A stretch of DNA of 64,000 nt from Cordylochernes scorpioides (lineage: Eukaryota > Arthropoda > Arachnida > Pseudoscorpiones > Chernetidae): contig CP092872.1 of NCBI GenBank assembly GCA_030710605.1, positions 12,177,120 to 12,241,119 of the forward strand, read 5' to 3'. The first letter of the stretch is position 1. Every line of letters begins with the position of its first letter. Under the pieces are notes generated by a model. The model did no database searches, had not been told where the DNA came from, and saw nothing but the letters and a program-made list of their open reading frames with translations. This document shows positions 1-10,584 of the stretch, piece by piece. A program made the translations under genes and the position numbers.

Positions 1-165
1 CTTCCGCCGTCCAACTGCAAGTTCTGCGGCGCGAGGCACTGGCACAGCGAATGCCGACATCGACCAGTCCCGACGGCCCACGAAAAAGTGCGGACAGTGC
101 AAACAGTCCCACAACAACCAAGTCAAGCCAGAGACCCCCCAGCCGAGCAGACTTTTCGAGACTAA
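1..165 (+). pseudogene. Gypsy G1 gag, C-terminal fragment with zinc knuckle
   Basis: The first codon of the window is in frame with G2 gag, and 54 codons run to a TAA at 163-165. The fragment holds a CX3-spaced knuckle, CKFCGARHWHSEC, with spacing CX2CX3HX4C, one residue shorter than the usual CX2CX4HX4C. Gag proteins of this type package the element RNA in virus-like particles. The pol frame follows in the +1 frame. The 5' part of gag lies outside the window, so nothing can be said about its integrity. Confidence 0.8.
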
Positions 166-180
166 GGTAGGCACCCCCCT

Positions 181-2100
181 ATGGCGTCAAGAATTGACTT
201 TGAACTCTTACCTAACCCTACCTACCCCTTTAACCATGTATCTAAACATGTACCAAATGAATGCAAGCACGGGCTAGACCAAAACCTGTCCCAAAGGACT
301 TGTACAGCACACAAAGCTTTCACACATGGAAACCCTTGCCTGCATTCATTGCCCAAACCTCAAATATTTACATGCCACCATTCTAATCTCACACCACGCA
401 ACTTTTCATGCCCACAACATATAAAGCCACCACGACTTCAACCTACAATTCCAATAATGCCCAAAAAAGTGTCCGTACACCGACACAGCTCACCCACTTA
501 CCACGCAAATGTACCTCACAACATACACGCACCCATACGTCACCACGCGACAAACACGCACAACCCGCACAACAAATGCAACACGCGCGCCAAAAGACAA
601 CACCAACAAACAAGCGCATGCACAACCGTTAAGAATAATACAATCATCCCGTCTACACAAAACATAGAAAAAATTCACGCCACCAAACAACCACACAATC
701 GAAAAACATTGCGATCTTTCCTAAAAGCTGTGAACGCCTATAAAGAGTTCATTCCGGACCACGCCCGCTTGCGGACGCCACTTGTCAACCTTCTAAAAAA
801 GGATGTCGTGTGGGTCTGGAGTGACGAATGCCAGAAAGCGTTCACTAACCTGAAAGAAAGCCTTACCACACACCCCACATTATACCTTTACCAAGAAGGT
901 CTGCCATGCCAGGTGTACTGTAACACCTCAACATTCGGCATTGCAGGCATTCTTAAACAAGTCTACCCTGATGGGAAGACATACCCAGTTCAACATTTCA
1001 GCCGCTCTCTGCGTGGTCACGAGCGAAATTATTCAGACTTGGAACTACAATGCCTAGCCATTGTGGAAAGTGTGGATAACTTCCGCGCCTGTCTAATGGG
1101 CAGAAAGTTTACAATACTTTCTGACCATCCTGCATTGCAGTGGTTGAAAGAGATCAAAGCCCCGTCAGGCAGATTGTTTCGATGGAGGTTAAGACTGTCA
1201 AGATACGAATATGAGGTCCGTAGCATAAATGGAGTACAACAATATGAAACGGGCGTTGTAACTCGTATCCCATTTTGTGGCTTTCTAGATGCGCCACTCA
1301 TACAGAGCCAACAGTCTTCTCCACCGGGAAAATCTCGCGTGACTATGGATCACAATAAACTGCGCACCGTCTCCCGAAAAGGAGTACTTAAAACTATAGT
1401 CCCAAGTTCACTTACAACCAGACTTCTTAAGTCCGTACACACACAACACCACCACCCAAACATCTCCAAGATGACGAGACTCATCTCGTCACAATATTAT
1501 TGGCAGAACATGACACAAGACATCGCAAAACAGGTAAAAACCTGCCCCACCTGCCGATTCGCTAGAAGAATCGATGAATACAACCAACCTTCACGTAAAA
1601 ATACCGACACAGGCCCCAAAGCAAAACAGAATTCGTACATAAAGCACAGCGTACACACAACACAAACAATGCCAAAATTACACCACCCACGTCAGAACGA
1701 TCACACAGCTCAACCTAAATCAATTACCACCGACATATCGCTAATAAAACCATTAACGATCAAACAGGAGAACTGCGAACCTACCAATCATTCAAATTCT
1801 ACAATTAATAAGGTTCGAACAAATATTTCAGAGTCCCCATTTACAAAATTATGGGAGAACATGGGGCAATACCCTATCTTTCATCTGATTTTCATCCTTT
1901 GTGTGTTAGTTCTACCATACAAATGTATCCCAATTTTATTCCTTAATTATTTATTTATCTATACCATGTCCTCTCATAAAATTTTCGAACTACAAGAGGC
2001 AGTTTTTAATTTTGGACAAGCATTTATAAAACTTCTCATAATTTTAGGAACCATTTTTGCAGAAAATCTAAATAAACTCCGAAGAGATAGAAGTAACTGA
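181..2100 (+). pseudogene. Gypsy G1 pol remnant: RNase H and HHCC finger kept, RT and integrase catalytic cores missing
   Basis: A 639-codon frame is open from an ATG just after the gag stop to TGA at 2098-2100. Compared with G2 pol, residues 1-160 are a Thr/Asn/His-rich linker. The RT fingers, palm and YFDD box are deleted, with the junction near window position 650. Residues 170-365 are the RT connection and RNase H. RNase H has lost catalytic residues seen in G2: Asp to Asn at 248, Glu to Gln at 290, Asp to Gly at 358; Asp315 remains. Residues 420-458 keep the HX4H and CPTC zinc ligands of integrase. The DDE core is then deleted in frame near 1560-1575. The tail has the same hydrophobic segment as G2. 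It cannot encode an active polymerase or integrase. The open frame may simply reflect recent deletion. Confidence 0.85.
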
Positions 2101-3609
2101 AAGATGACCAACCAATGTCGGAGAAGTCATACTCCAAAAACAAGACCCGAGCCGCACCCCAAAATAAATAAGCGGCAGGAAGTGAGAATTTTGAGACACC
2201 GCGACAGGAAGTGTAGTCCGCGGCGATAAATTCGGCCTAAGCAAACAAAGGGGAGCGCCTCGTCCGATCTCCAATTTCATTCCCTCTCTTTTGCCCGACA
2301 CACCCCACTTCCGTATCTCTAATTACAATGAGAAGGTCCCCTATTGAGGTCAACTGGGAACCTCTCTATGCCACCGATTTTGGATTCCAGTTCGAGTCTA
2401 CATATCGATTTTTACCATCCAATTCCACATCCACAAGACGACACATAAACATTCTAAATGAGTTCACATCCCTATTATAAGTAATCAATTACTTTACAGA
2501 CTTCTAACATTTTCCACAACACACACAAAGACAAAAAATTTATAGGGCATAATTGAGCAATTAAAAAATTTTATAGGGCATGTAGATACAAAAGGGTCCA
2601 AACCAATACACCTTATTTTTCATATTAATCATTTTCATTATTTTTTCTCAATTAAAATTTAAATATATAATCAATTTATCAATTTATTCAACTTATTATC
2701 ACTTTTAATCATTAATTATCATTTTTTTTTACCAATTAGTTTATATTATCATAATTTCAAATCAACGAGAACTCATTGGTTTTCTTTTAAAATTGGATAT
2801 TATATTTTATTTTGATTTACAAAAACATTCTTTTTTTTTTCCCTATTTCTTTTTCCACCATGCAACAAAACATTTATTTTTTCCCACCATGCAACCAAGC
2901 ATTCACTTTGATTCCTTCCAACTTTTTATTTTTCTTTGATTTCTTCCAACCTTTATTTTTATTTTTTGATTTCTCAAAAGACCTAATAAAATTCCCTCGA
3001 TTTCCATTCCCAATTCCGAGCGAGAATATGGTTAGGCATTTTTCCTTTTTTTTTCACCATGCACCAAGCATTCACTTTGATTTCTTCCAACTTTTTATTT
3101 TTATTTTTATTTTTGATTTCTCAAAAGACCTTATGAAATTTCCTCGATTTCTTTTCCCAAAATTCGAGCAAAAAATTAGTTAGGCATTTTTCTTTTTTTT
3201 ACCATGCAACAAAGCATTTTTTTTTCCCCACCATGCAACCAAGCATTTACTTTGATTTCTTCCAACTTTTCATTTTTATTTTTGATTTCTCAAAAGCCCT
3301 AATAGAACTCCCTCGTTATTATCTCCAATTTCGAGTAGAAATTAGTTAGGCGCATTTTCCTTTCTTTTTAATCCACTATGTACCATAGCATTCATTTTGA
3401 TTTCTTACAATTAAAAAATTTTTGATTTCTATTAATTATACTCAACCTATATCATCAACACCATTCTATTTTACTTCTTATATCGCCACCAATGCTTGTA
3501 TATAGACTCTCAATACCCACAACTAATTTTCCCACAAATTTATTTTTCACCTTACAGAATTCTCTCAGGCTAACCCCTTCTTGAATTCTTCACATGTAGG
3601 GGGCGCATC
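2101..3609 (+). repeat. Gypsy G1 3' noncoding region with T-rich tandem units
   Basis: There is no plausible gene here. From about 2830 to 3400 there are three imperfect units of roughly 150-200 bp. Each carries CACCATGCAAC-like, TTTGATTTCTTCCAACTTTT-like and CCTCGATTT-like stretches and ends in TTAGGCATTTT. G2 has about four such units at the same place, so unit number varies between copies. The region ends in a short G-rich polypurine stretch immediately before the LTR. Confidence 0.8.
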
Positions 3610-4467
3610 TGTCATAATTTGTATATAATCGTATGCCCCCCGACCCACTATGCATGTACAATGTATGATTTTCAAAGATTTAATAAAGAATAAGGTAACT
3701 GGAGGAAAGAAAGTAACAAAAAGACATAGGAGGTAGATCTAGAAGAGAACATAATTATTAATAACGTCACAGTTAACCTTCTGACCCCGGAAACCCTGCG
3801 AGCTAAGTTTAAACCAATATTTCCGGACAAGACAGGACGTATCTGGTGACCAGAAGTTATAAAAGTTTGAGAGACGCCCAATTTCCGGAACAAGACCGGA
3901 CGTATTTGATACCGCGGAAGTGAAATAGAGTCGAACTAACACGATACTTCCTGACCCAGGCCGGGCGTATCTTCCATCAAAGCAGCCGCCGGTCCAATTA
4001 GGAAGCAACCACTAAGTAGGTCAACCAATAGGAAAACGGGCACGTTCTATCCCTCGACCAATGGGAAAGAAGCCAACTCGTGGTGTTAAATCGAAAAGCA
4101 AGAATTGTCAGTAACGATTTGGCTCTCATAGGAACAACACCTACAGTAGTGACTTGGCTTCCACCGAGTTCGGATCAGTAGTGCTTTGGCTCCCAAGGAG
4201 GTGACATCTGCTCTGGATCTCTCTCCCTCTGCTCATCCCATAGCTAAGTACAATCACCGCCATGTGATCAGATAATTAACAATCAAAATCGCTCCGCTCT
4301 TCTCAAGCTTTCTTTCCTCCAACCCAGTTGCCTTTTATTTTCAAACCCCATCACGTGTCCTGATTATTCCTAACTGTATGCTTCAACTTCCACTCAAACG
4401 ACTGCGTTTCAACCAAATCTCACCATTCTCATCGAGCAACAAGAAATTCCGCAACGATATTGTCACA
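3610..4467 (+). repeat. LTR of Gypsy copy G1 (TGT...ACA)
   Basis: It starts TGTCATAATTTG and ends ATTGTCACA, like the two LTRs of G2, from which it has clearly diverged. An ATG at 4378 opens the gag frame inside the LTR, 90 bases before its end, as in G2. Several related blocks containing CTTCCTGAC...GGACGTAT or CGGGCGTAT mark the enhancer-like part. Bases 4468-4488 continue with internal-region sequence rather than flanking DNA. Confidence 0.85.
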
Positions 4468-4479
4468 GAACGGTTAAGC

Positions 4480-4617
4480 CGACAGGATTCTACAACAGTG
4501 TAATACATCAAATATTGCAGTGTAATAACTTTGGATTATATTACAATAGAGTCGACAGGATTCTACAACAGTGTAATAGATCAAATATTGCAGTGTAATA
4601 ACTTTGGATTATATTAC
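4480..4617. repeat. Two tandem copies of a ~74-bp unit at the truncated G1 end
   Basis: GACAGGATTCTACAACAG recurs at 4481 and about 4555, and both copies run to TTGGATTATATTACA. The first bases (GACAGGAT) are shared with the Gypsy internal region, so the duplication formed across the truncation junction of G1. Confidence 0.75.
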
Positions 4618-4790
4618 ATACACTCATGGACAAAACTTAAGGAGGTTATAGCTTTTAGCATGTATATCAGGATTTAGACAATAACACTGAAAGATGCACT
4701 CATGGACAAAACTTAAGGAAGTTGTACCTTTTAGCATGTATATCAGGATTCAGACAATAACTCTGAAAGATATTACAGTGACCTTTATTA
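4618..4790. repeat. 76-bp minisatellite, about two units (block A)
   Basis: CACTCATGGACAAAACTTAA recurs about every 75 bp, with GTATATCAGGATT between. It is the reverse complement of the long array at 54950-56350, and the family recurs at 15240-15640, 16944-16985, 17700-18135 and 40555-41070. Confidence 0.85.
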
Positions 4791-5146
4791 AAGACATTTG
4801 TGATATCCAAGTGTAAACAAAATTGCCCCTGTCTCCTTCCAAAAACAGACTTCCAGCGGCATTTTAGACGTTCCACTTTCTTAAGTTTTGTCCATGAGTG
4901 TATGTGATGAAGCGGTATCGATACTGAGGAAAATTGTGATAAAGTTACTTCATATCGTGCTGTAGGCTTATTAATTATGCTACGAGATGCTGTAAAACCT
5001 AGATTGGGGATCTTATGATTATCGAAAAATAAAAGAGACGACATACATAGAGCTCCTATGTCATCTTTTCACAAACGCGAGTATCATTGAGGCTGTCTCA
5101 GGTCATACTGACCTGTAGAGATATCATATATAGGTTTGTTTGTTTT

Positions 5147-5463
5147 GAAAATAGAGCAATCCATATTTAATTCATTAGATAATAAAAATACATATATTGG
5201 ATTTAATAAAATATTTATTTTGCCAATATTTCGGCTGGCTGAACGCCAACCTTTATCGAGGTATTACATTTTTGTATAAACAAACTCAGCGCCGCATAGT
5301 GTTATTGTGTTTATAGTATATTATAGGTTATAACACTATGCGGCGCTGGGTTTGTTTATACAAAAATGTAATGCCTTGATGAAGGTTGGCATTCAGCCAA
5401 CCGAAATATTGGCATAATAAATCTTTAATTAAATCCAATATATGCCTTTTTATTATTTAATAT
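5147..5463. mobile_element. Palindromic foldback/MITE element, family X
   Basis: Two long arms of about 150 bp face each other. The left arm reads GCATATATTGG-like, then GCCAATATTTCGGCTGGC, CAACCTTTATCGAGG, ACAAACTCAGCGCC. The right arm repeats these in reverse order and complement. There is no coding capacity. Other copies are at 6053-6416, 10185-10486, 41447-41782 and 45515-45823, with short ones at 7027-7112 and 44637-44742. The arm contains a stem followed by CGAAA that resembles the hammerhead core of Penelope-like termini but lacks an intact CTGANGA box. Confidence 0.8.
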
Positions 5464-5479
5464 ATGTTTATATTATGTA

Positions 5480-6050
5480 AAACCTAAAGGGACTAGTTAA
5501 TGGCATTATTCCAAGCTTTTGACTTCCTTAAAGAAGGGAAATCGATGGAGCCAGACATTTTGGACTAGCTAGTACTAAAATCATCAGACCTATTCCTAAT
5601 CTGCGTTCACTCTCTTCCCCAAGAGAAAATGGAGTGCCAATTGGAGAGTCAATTCGATTCAAATATATGCTAATTTAGCACAATAAAGCTATAGAGCGTG
5701 TTAAATTTACCAGAGAAATGGTGAATGTAGCTTACAGTGTAACAGAACTTACTTGCTTAAAAAAACAGAAGTAAATAATAAATTGGGATATTTTCCCGTT
5801 TATTTTTTTGTTCCGGGTGTGAAACAACCTATATAATGATAGGATTTACATGAAAAATGCCCTTGAATTAAATTCTGGGAAACTGCAACTATCTTATAAT
5901 GTAGAAAATTAGAGAAATACAAACTTAAGGATGACACGGCTAAAAAGGTTTGGTTAGAACACAATTCATAAAATACCAGAAAGAAATTGAGGGAAAATTT
6001 GTACAGAGTAACAAAAAATAAATATAAAAATTAATAATCTATATATAAAA
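5480..6050. other. AT-rich duplicated sequence without recognisable gene
   Basis: It matches 41790-42380 in block B. No open frame, RNA or repeat structure could be supported. Confidence 0.6.
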
Positions 6051-6052
6051 TA

Positions 6053-6416
6053 ATCTTTAATTAAAAAGACATATATTGGATCAAAATATCATTTATTTTA
6101 CTAATATTTCAGTTGGCTGAACGCCAACCTTTATCAAGGTATTACAACATATTTAATGTGTGTCAGAAACAAACTCCGCGCCACATAACGTCAACAGAAT
6201 TAAGTTTTAAAAATATTTTGTCATAACTTTTTAAAACTTAATTCTGTTGACGTTATGTGGCGCTGAGTTTGTTGTTGACACACATTAAATATGTTGTAAT
6301 ACCTTGATAAAGGTTGGCGTTCAGCCAACTGAAATATTAGTAAAATAAATGATATTTTGATCCAATATATGTCTTTTTAATTAAAGATGTATTTATGGAT
6401 CGCTCTATTTTCAAAA
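6053..6416. mobile_element. Family X foldback element, second copy
   Basis: Near-perfect inverted arms surround a short centre near 6225, with AATTCTGTTGACGTTATGTG and its complement, then CCAACCTTTATCAAGG and its complement. It is absent at the matching point of block B (42380 to 44020), where other insertions lie. Confidence 0.8.
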
Positions 6417-6715
6417 TATTAAATCATTAATATTTTTCTACAATATCTCTATTATACTTAATTGATAACCAAAAATTATATATTTGTTCTTTATAATCGC
6501 TATTAATATTATTGTGTTTGTGTCTTATGTAAAATTTTCAAATAATACTATTGGATGGTATTGAAACGAGTAAATGCTTCCTTTAAATAAAATATATATT
6601 TTAAAAAATTATTCTGTAATATGTTATTTTAAATAAAATAATAGCATGAGACATATGTTCTCTATTCATTATAAAATTGTGAAAAAAGTTTTAAAATTAT
6701 AAAATATTTTTTCTC

Positions 6716-6872
6716 AAAATGAGTTTCTTTTAATTACAAAACGCTAGCTTTCAAGTGATTATCATTCTTTTAAATATATTATATAAAATATATAAGCGAT
6801 TAAGCCCGTTGAAGAGCGATTATCACTTGAAAGCTAGCGTTTTGTAATAAAAAGAAACTCATTGTAAGAAAA
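6716..6872. repeat. Hairpin-forming inverted repeat
   Basis: Arms of about 50 bp, containing AAAACGCTAGCTTTCAAGTG and its complement, flank about 45 AT-rich bases. The sister copy is at 44318-44476. It is a probable MITE or its relic; no target duplication was identified. Confidence 0.7.
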
Positions 6873-7593
6873 TATTTTGTAATTTTAAGACATATGTTTA
6901 TTTTGATAAATGTAAAATATCTGATAACTTACCTTTTTTTAAATTTCTCAAATAATAAGTTGAATACTATTTTAAAATATTTAAAAGCATGTATTTTATT
7001 TTGTTTATAGTATTATTTATTATTTTGAAAATAGAGCAATCCATACTTAATAACATTTATTAAATATTATTAAATCCAATATATGCCTTTTATTATCTAA
7101 TTATTTATTATGAGAAAACATTATATTACAATATATATATACAATACTAACAACATGTATACGTTTTCCTAAAAAAAAAAATAGCAATTAGATAAATGAT
7201 AATATAAAAAATACCAAAAGAAAAATAAATGGCATTCATTGGTGACGGTTAACAGAAGATAAATTGACATTAATTAAAACGCTTCCCTCTCTCGTATGTT
7301 TTTAATTAAAATTATGAAAGAGAATTACCAAAAGATTACAAAATGGTGAAATCCAATTTTTACTCAAACGATTAGTTTTTTTTCCTTTCAAAAGTCAATT
7401 ATTTGTTTAGTTTTATTGTTGAAAAATAATGGATTTTATGTTGTCTCATATATTATTTTCTAGGCACGATGTACCTCTATATCAAAATGATTAGCTGTTA
7501 AATATTCAAAAGATTTTCAAATAAAAGATGTAATTCATTATTTTTCTTCATTTCTCAAATATATAGAAATATATAATATACAATACTATAATA
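6873..7593. other. AT-rich duplicated sequence with a short family X copy
   Basis: It matches 44477-45233 in block B. It includes a short inverted family X derivative at 7027-7112. No gene was seen. Confidence 0.6.
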
Positions 7594-7960
7594 TCTACTA
7601 ATATAATTGCCTTATTCTGTCTGTGTGAATTTCACGGATAGATTTTGGTCATCAACGCGCGCATCATCATTATGATCATTATCATTATCTAATGATAATA
7701 ATTATAATAATTATTATTATTATACTTATATATATCTACTTATATAATTGCCTTATTCTGTCTGTGTGAAGTTCACTGTGTGAAGTTCACACAGACAGAA
7801 TAAGGCAATTATATAAGTAGATATATATAAGTATAATAATAATAATTATTATAATTATTATCATTAGATAATGATAATGATCTTATATATATCTACTTAT
7901 ATAATTGCCTTATTCTGTCTGTGTGAAGTTCACTGTGTGAAGTTCACGGATATATTTTGG
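7594..7960. repeat. Helitron 5' end repeated in direct and inverted copies
   Basis: The TATAATTGCCTTATTCTGTC terminus occurs at about 7607, 7745 and 7903 on the + strand, and inverted near 7795-7838. The second and inverted copies form a near-perfect palindrome around 7785. A (TAA)n tract and TCATTAGATAATGATAATGA-like sequence lie between the copies. Confidence 0.8.
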
Positions 7961-7986
7961 TCAGAATGGATAAAATAAAAAAAGTG

Positions 7987-8058
7987 TCAAGGGATGGGAA
8001 TCGAACCCACGACCTTCCGCTTACCGGGCAGATGCCATGACCACTAGGCTACCCTGGA
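7987..8058 (-). ncRNA. tRNA-derived SINE head (family S1)
   Basis: Read on the minus strand, 72 nt fold like a tRNA: acceptor TCCAGGG with CCCTTGA, A box TAGCCTAGTGG, anticodon stem TCTGC/GCGGA, T arm with B box GGTTCGATTCC. Position 33 is C rather than U, and the same sequence recurs with similar downstream tails at 36775 and 43934, so a pol III SINE head or pseudo-tRNA is more likely than a working tRNA gene. Confidence 0.75.
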
Positions 8059-8308
8059 CATATTTTTCCGTTCATAAAGTTAATATATGATGCCAATATA
8101 TATAATAATTGTATAAACGAATGCAAGACAAAATCACCGCGAATGTTTCTTTTTTTTTTTAAGGCAATTTCTTTTTAAGGCAATTATCGTTTTGCACAAT
8201 TACTTAATCTTTTAAAATAAATAACAATACTTAAATGAAAATATGTTTCTTTAAATATAATAAAATAAAATTTTAAATCGGTAACCTTTATGAGAACCTT
8301 TAAATATA

Positions 8309-9727
8309 CACTGCGTGACATTGAAAATGGAACACCAAGAAATAGTGGCCAGAAAATTATGCAAATTTCAGGGTAGACGCGCCTAACCGAGTTATGCAAA
8401 TGATGTAAAATGCGCAGCTCTCGTGCGCACATGGAGTAAGATATAAGGGAAGGAACTTGCAGAAAGGACAGTATTCGTGTCGTTATTTCTTCAAGGAAAA
8501 TCATTGTAGAAATTTTGTTCTTGTGTCAAAAGACACGTGTAATAACAGAGAATGCCAGGTCATCGTAAACGGAGGCAGTTCAAGCAGACAGACGCTTTTA
8601 CGAGGGGCATGGTGATCGGACTGAAAAGGGCAGGTTGGTCCATACGTCAAATCGCAGCTGATACACACCTTGGTGCGTCCACGGTGCACCGACTGTGGAG
8701 AAGATGGTTGGAACAAGGAAATGTGGCAATTTATAGGAATGTCGGTGCAACCAGAGTGACGTCAGCACGTGTGGATCGGCGTATCCTTCGACAAGCAGTG
8801 GCGGCCCCACAAGCCACTTGTACCGCCATCCTGCAACATGTGCAAGACACCCTAGATCATTCCATCTCGACCAGAACCATTTCCCGTCGATTGGTTGCTA
8901 ATGGCTTGCACTCATGCCGTCCGCTAAGAAGACTGCCATTGACCCCACCGAATAGGCGCCAACGTTTGGAATGGTGCCGGGCTAGATCGACGTGGATGAC
9001 GGAATGGCACAGGGTCGTGTTCTCAGATGAGTCGCGTTTCTGCTTGTCCAGTGATAGTCGCCGTGTACGCGTGTGGCGTCGACGTGGAGAAAGATCCAAT
9101 CCGGCAGCAATTGTGGAACGCCCCACCGTGCGACAACGTGGAATCATGGTTTGGGGCGCAATCGCGTATGATTCCAGGTTACCTTTACTTCGTATTCAGG
9201 GCACTATGACGGCCCAACGATACATTGATGATGTGCTGCGACCGGTGACACTCCCCTACCTTCAGGGGGTACCCAATGCCCTTTATCAGCAGGATAACGC
9301 CCGACCGCACACTGCTCGCATTAGCCAACAAGCTCTGCAAGATGTACAGATGCTTCCCTGGCCACCGTACTCTCCTGACCTCTCACCAATCGAGCACGTC
9401 TGGGACATCATTGGACGCCGTTTGCATGCCTTGCCACAGCCGCGTTCAGAAGACGAACTGTGGCAAATGGTTGAGAGGGAATGGAGAGCCATCCCTCAGG
9501 ACGCCATCCGTACTCTGATTGACTCTCTACCTAGACGTGTTGCTGCGTGCATCGCCGTCCGCGGTGGTCCTACTTGCTACTAAGCCGACGCCGTTCTCGC
9601 TCTGTATTATGACTATCATTTTGAAATAAAGATCACTTATTGTTCGTCCCTGTCTCTCTCTGTCTGCCGAGTTTCATCACTTTCTGGCCACTATTTCTTG
9701 GTGTTCCATTTTCAATGTCACGCAGTG
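8309..9727 (+). mobile_element. Tc1-like DNA transposon, structurally complete
   Basis: Perfect terminal inverted repeats of about 47 bp begin CACTGCGTGACATTGAAAAT. TA duplications lie at 8307-8308 and 9728-9729. It encodes one uninterrupted transposase and is nested in the Helitron, so it arrived later. The matching terminal repeats and intact frame suggest a recent insertion. Confidence 0.95.
8552..9583 (+). CDS. Tc1-like transposase, intact, 343 aa
   Basis: This cut-and-paste transposase binds the element's inverted repeats and inserts at TA. Residues 1-60 hold a helix-turn-helix (IRQIAADTHLGASTVHRLWR), followed by a second HTH-like region to about 125. The catalytic triad is visible: D159 in VFSDESRF, D248 in QQDNARPHTA, E281 in SPIEHVWD. 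By my count 32 residues separate the second Asp and the Glu, two fewer than the 34 usual in Tc1 proteins, owing to a shorter stretch before LPWPPYSPD. The length of 343 aa is normal for the family. The start ATG at 8552 is the first in frame and lies about 240 bp inside the left end. There is no stop or frameshift, and it could be functional. Confidence 0.95.
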   Translation: MPGHRKRRQFKQTDAFTRGMVIGLKRAGWSIRQIAADTHLGASTVHRLWRRWLEQGNVAIYRNVGATRVTSARVDRRILRQAVAAPQATCTAILQHVQDTLDHSISTRTISRRLVANGLHSCRPLRRLPLTPPNRRQRLEWCRARSTWMTEWHRVVFSDESRFCLSSDSRRVRVWRRRGERSNPAAIVERPTVRQRGIMVWGAIAYDSRLPLLRIQGTMTAQRYIDDVLRPVTLPYLQGVPNALYQQDNARPHTARISQQALQDVQMLPWPPYSPDLSPIEHVWDIIGRRLHALPQPRSEDELWQMVEREWRAIPQDAIRTLIDSLPRRVAACIAVRGGPTCY

Positions 9728-10184
9728 TATATAAGTACCTTTAATCGATAATCTTTATAAGAATAAAATATGTAGTGTATTTTAAAAACACACAGTTTGG
9801 AACGGGACGTTTCACAAGAGTGACATCCATGGCGCCAATTTATAATTGTAACGAATAGTATTTGAATTAAAACGTTTTTAAAATATATACGCACTCGGGT
9901 AAAACCCGGGCGTTGCCCGGGCCATTCGTCTAGTATATACATAAAATTCAAAACACTTTCATTTATAAAGTTGTATTCATTCAAATTATACCTTTTTGAT
10001 ATTATAAAGAACATTTTCGATAAAAGACATGTTGTATATATATAATTATTTTCCACTTTTAAAATACATTTTATAGTATATTATATATCAACAAGAAACA
10101 TTTTAAAGTTTAATATGTAGGTTATATTTTATGATTTTATAACAAAACATTGAAAAATATTTAACAACGACATTTTAAGGTTTA

Positions 10185-10486
10185 GAAAATAAAAAGGCAT
10201 ATATTGAATTTAATAAAATATTTATTTTGCCATTATTTCGGCTGGCTTAAACGCCAACCTTTATCGAGGCATAACATCTTTGCATACACAAACTCAGCGC
10301 CACATAGTGTTATAATATCACAGTTGAACTCATTTAAAATACAAAGTAGGTGGGGGAAATTTGTGCATGAAAAAAATATTCAAAAATTACAATCAGAAAT
10401 ATTGGCAAAATAAATATTTTATTAAATCCAATATATGCCTTTTTATTATCTAATGAATTAAATATGGATTACTCTATTTTCAAAAC
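10185..10486. mobile_element. Family X element, partly asymmetric copy (block A)
   Basis: The left arm carries the CGGCTGGC...CGCCAACCTTTATCGAGG stretch; the right arm keeps only AATATTGGCAAAATAAATAT and the ATATATGCC terminus. The centre differs from other copies (CAAAGTAGGTGGGGGAAAT). The sister copy is at 45515-45823. Confidence 0.75.
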
Positions 10487-10584
10487 GATTTTAAGGTTTA
10501 ATATCGACATTAATAAATTTCAAAATCGCATTGATGTGAAATTAAATTTTATAGTTTAAAATAACATTGTAAAAAATTAAATAA

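Larger units (their letters stand above)
1..4488 (+). mobile_element. Ty3/Gypsy retrotransposon copy G1, degraded, left end outside the window
   Basis: The order is gag tail, pol remnant, a T-rich 3' noncoding region, a polypurine stretch near 3595-3604, then an LTR. It is colinear with the better copy G2 at 19043-26939, with two large internal deletions that remove the RT and integrase cores. The LTR is followed by 21 further bases that match the start of the G2 internal region, so G1 was probably part of an LTR-internal-LTR-internal tandem. The family assignment rests on the RNase H, HHCC and pol order shared with G2. Confidence 0.9.
7594..9933 (+). mobile_element. Non-autonomous Helitron, interrupted by a Tc1 element
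   Basis: The 5' end is TCTACTAATATAATTGCC after an A. The 3' end is CTAG before a T, preceded by a GC-rich hairpin (CCCGGGC, GTT, GCCCGGG at 9905-9921) about 10 bases upstream. These are the hallmarks of Helitron ends (5' TC, 3' hairpin plus CTRR, A/T target). Block B at about 45221-45240 has the same flanks joined directly, apart from a 2-bp TA slip, and so is an empty site. Total length is 2340 bp, of which about 1.42 kb is the nested Tc1. No Rep/helicase is encoded, so it would move only in trans. The element also carries a tRNA-derived sequence. Confidence 0.85.

Noticed and set aside
2812-3183. 123-codon Phe-rich open frame
   Set aside because: It is T-rich tandem repeat sequence in the noncoding 3' part of the Gypsy element; the same region in G2 has no matching frame.
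10204-10413. Small open frames in family X elements (also 45557-45853)
   Set aside because: They cross palindromic arms and differ between copies; no evidence of coding.
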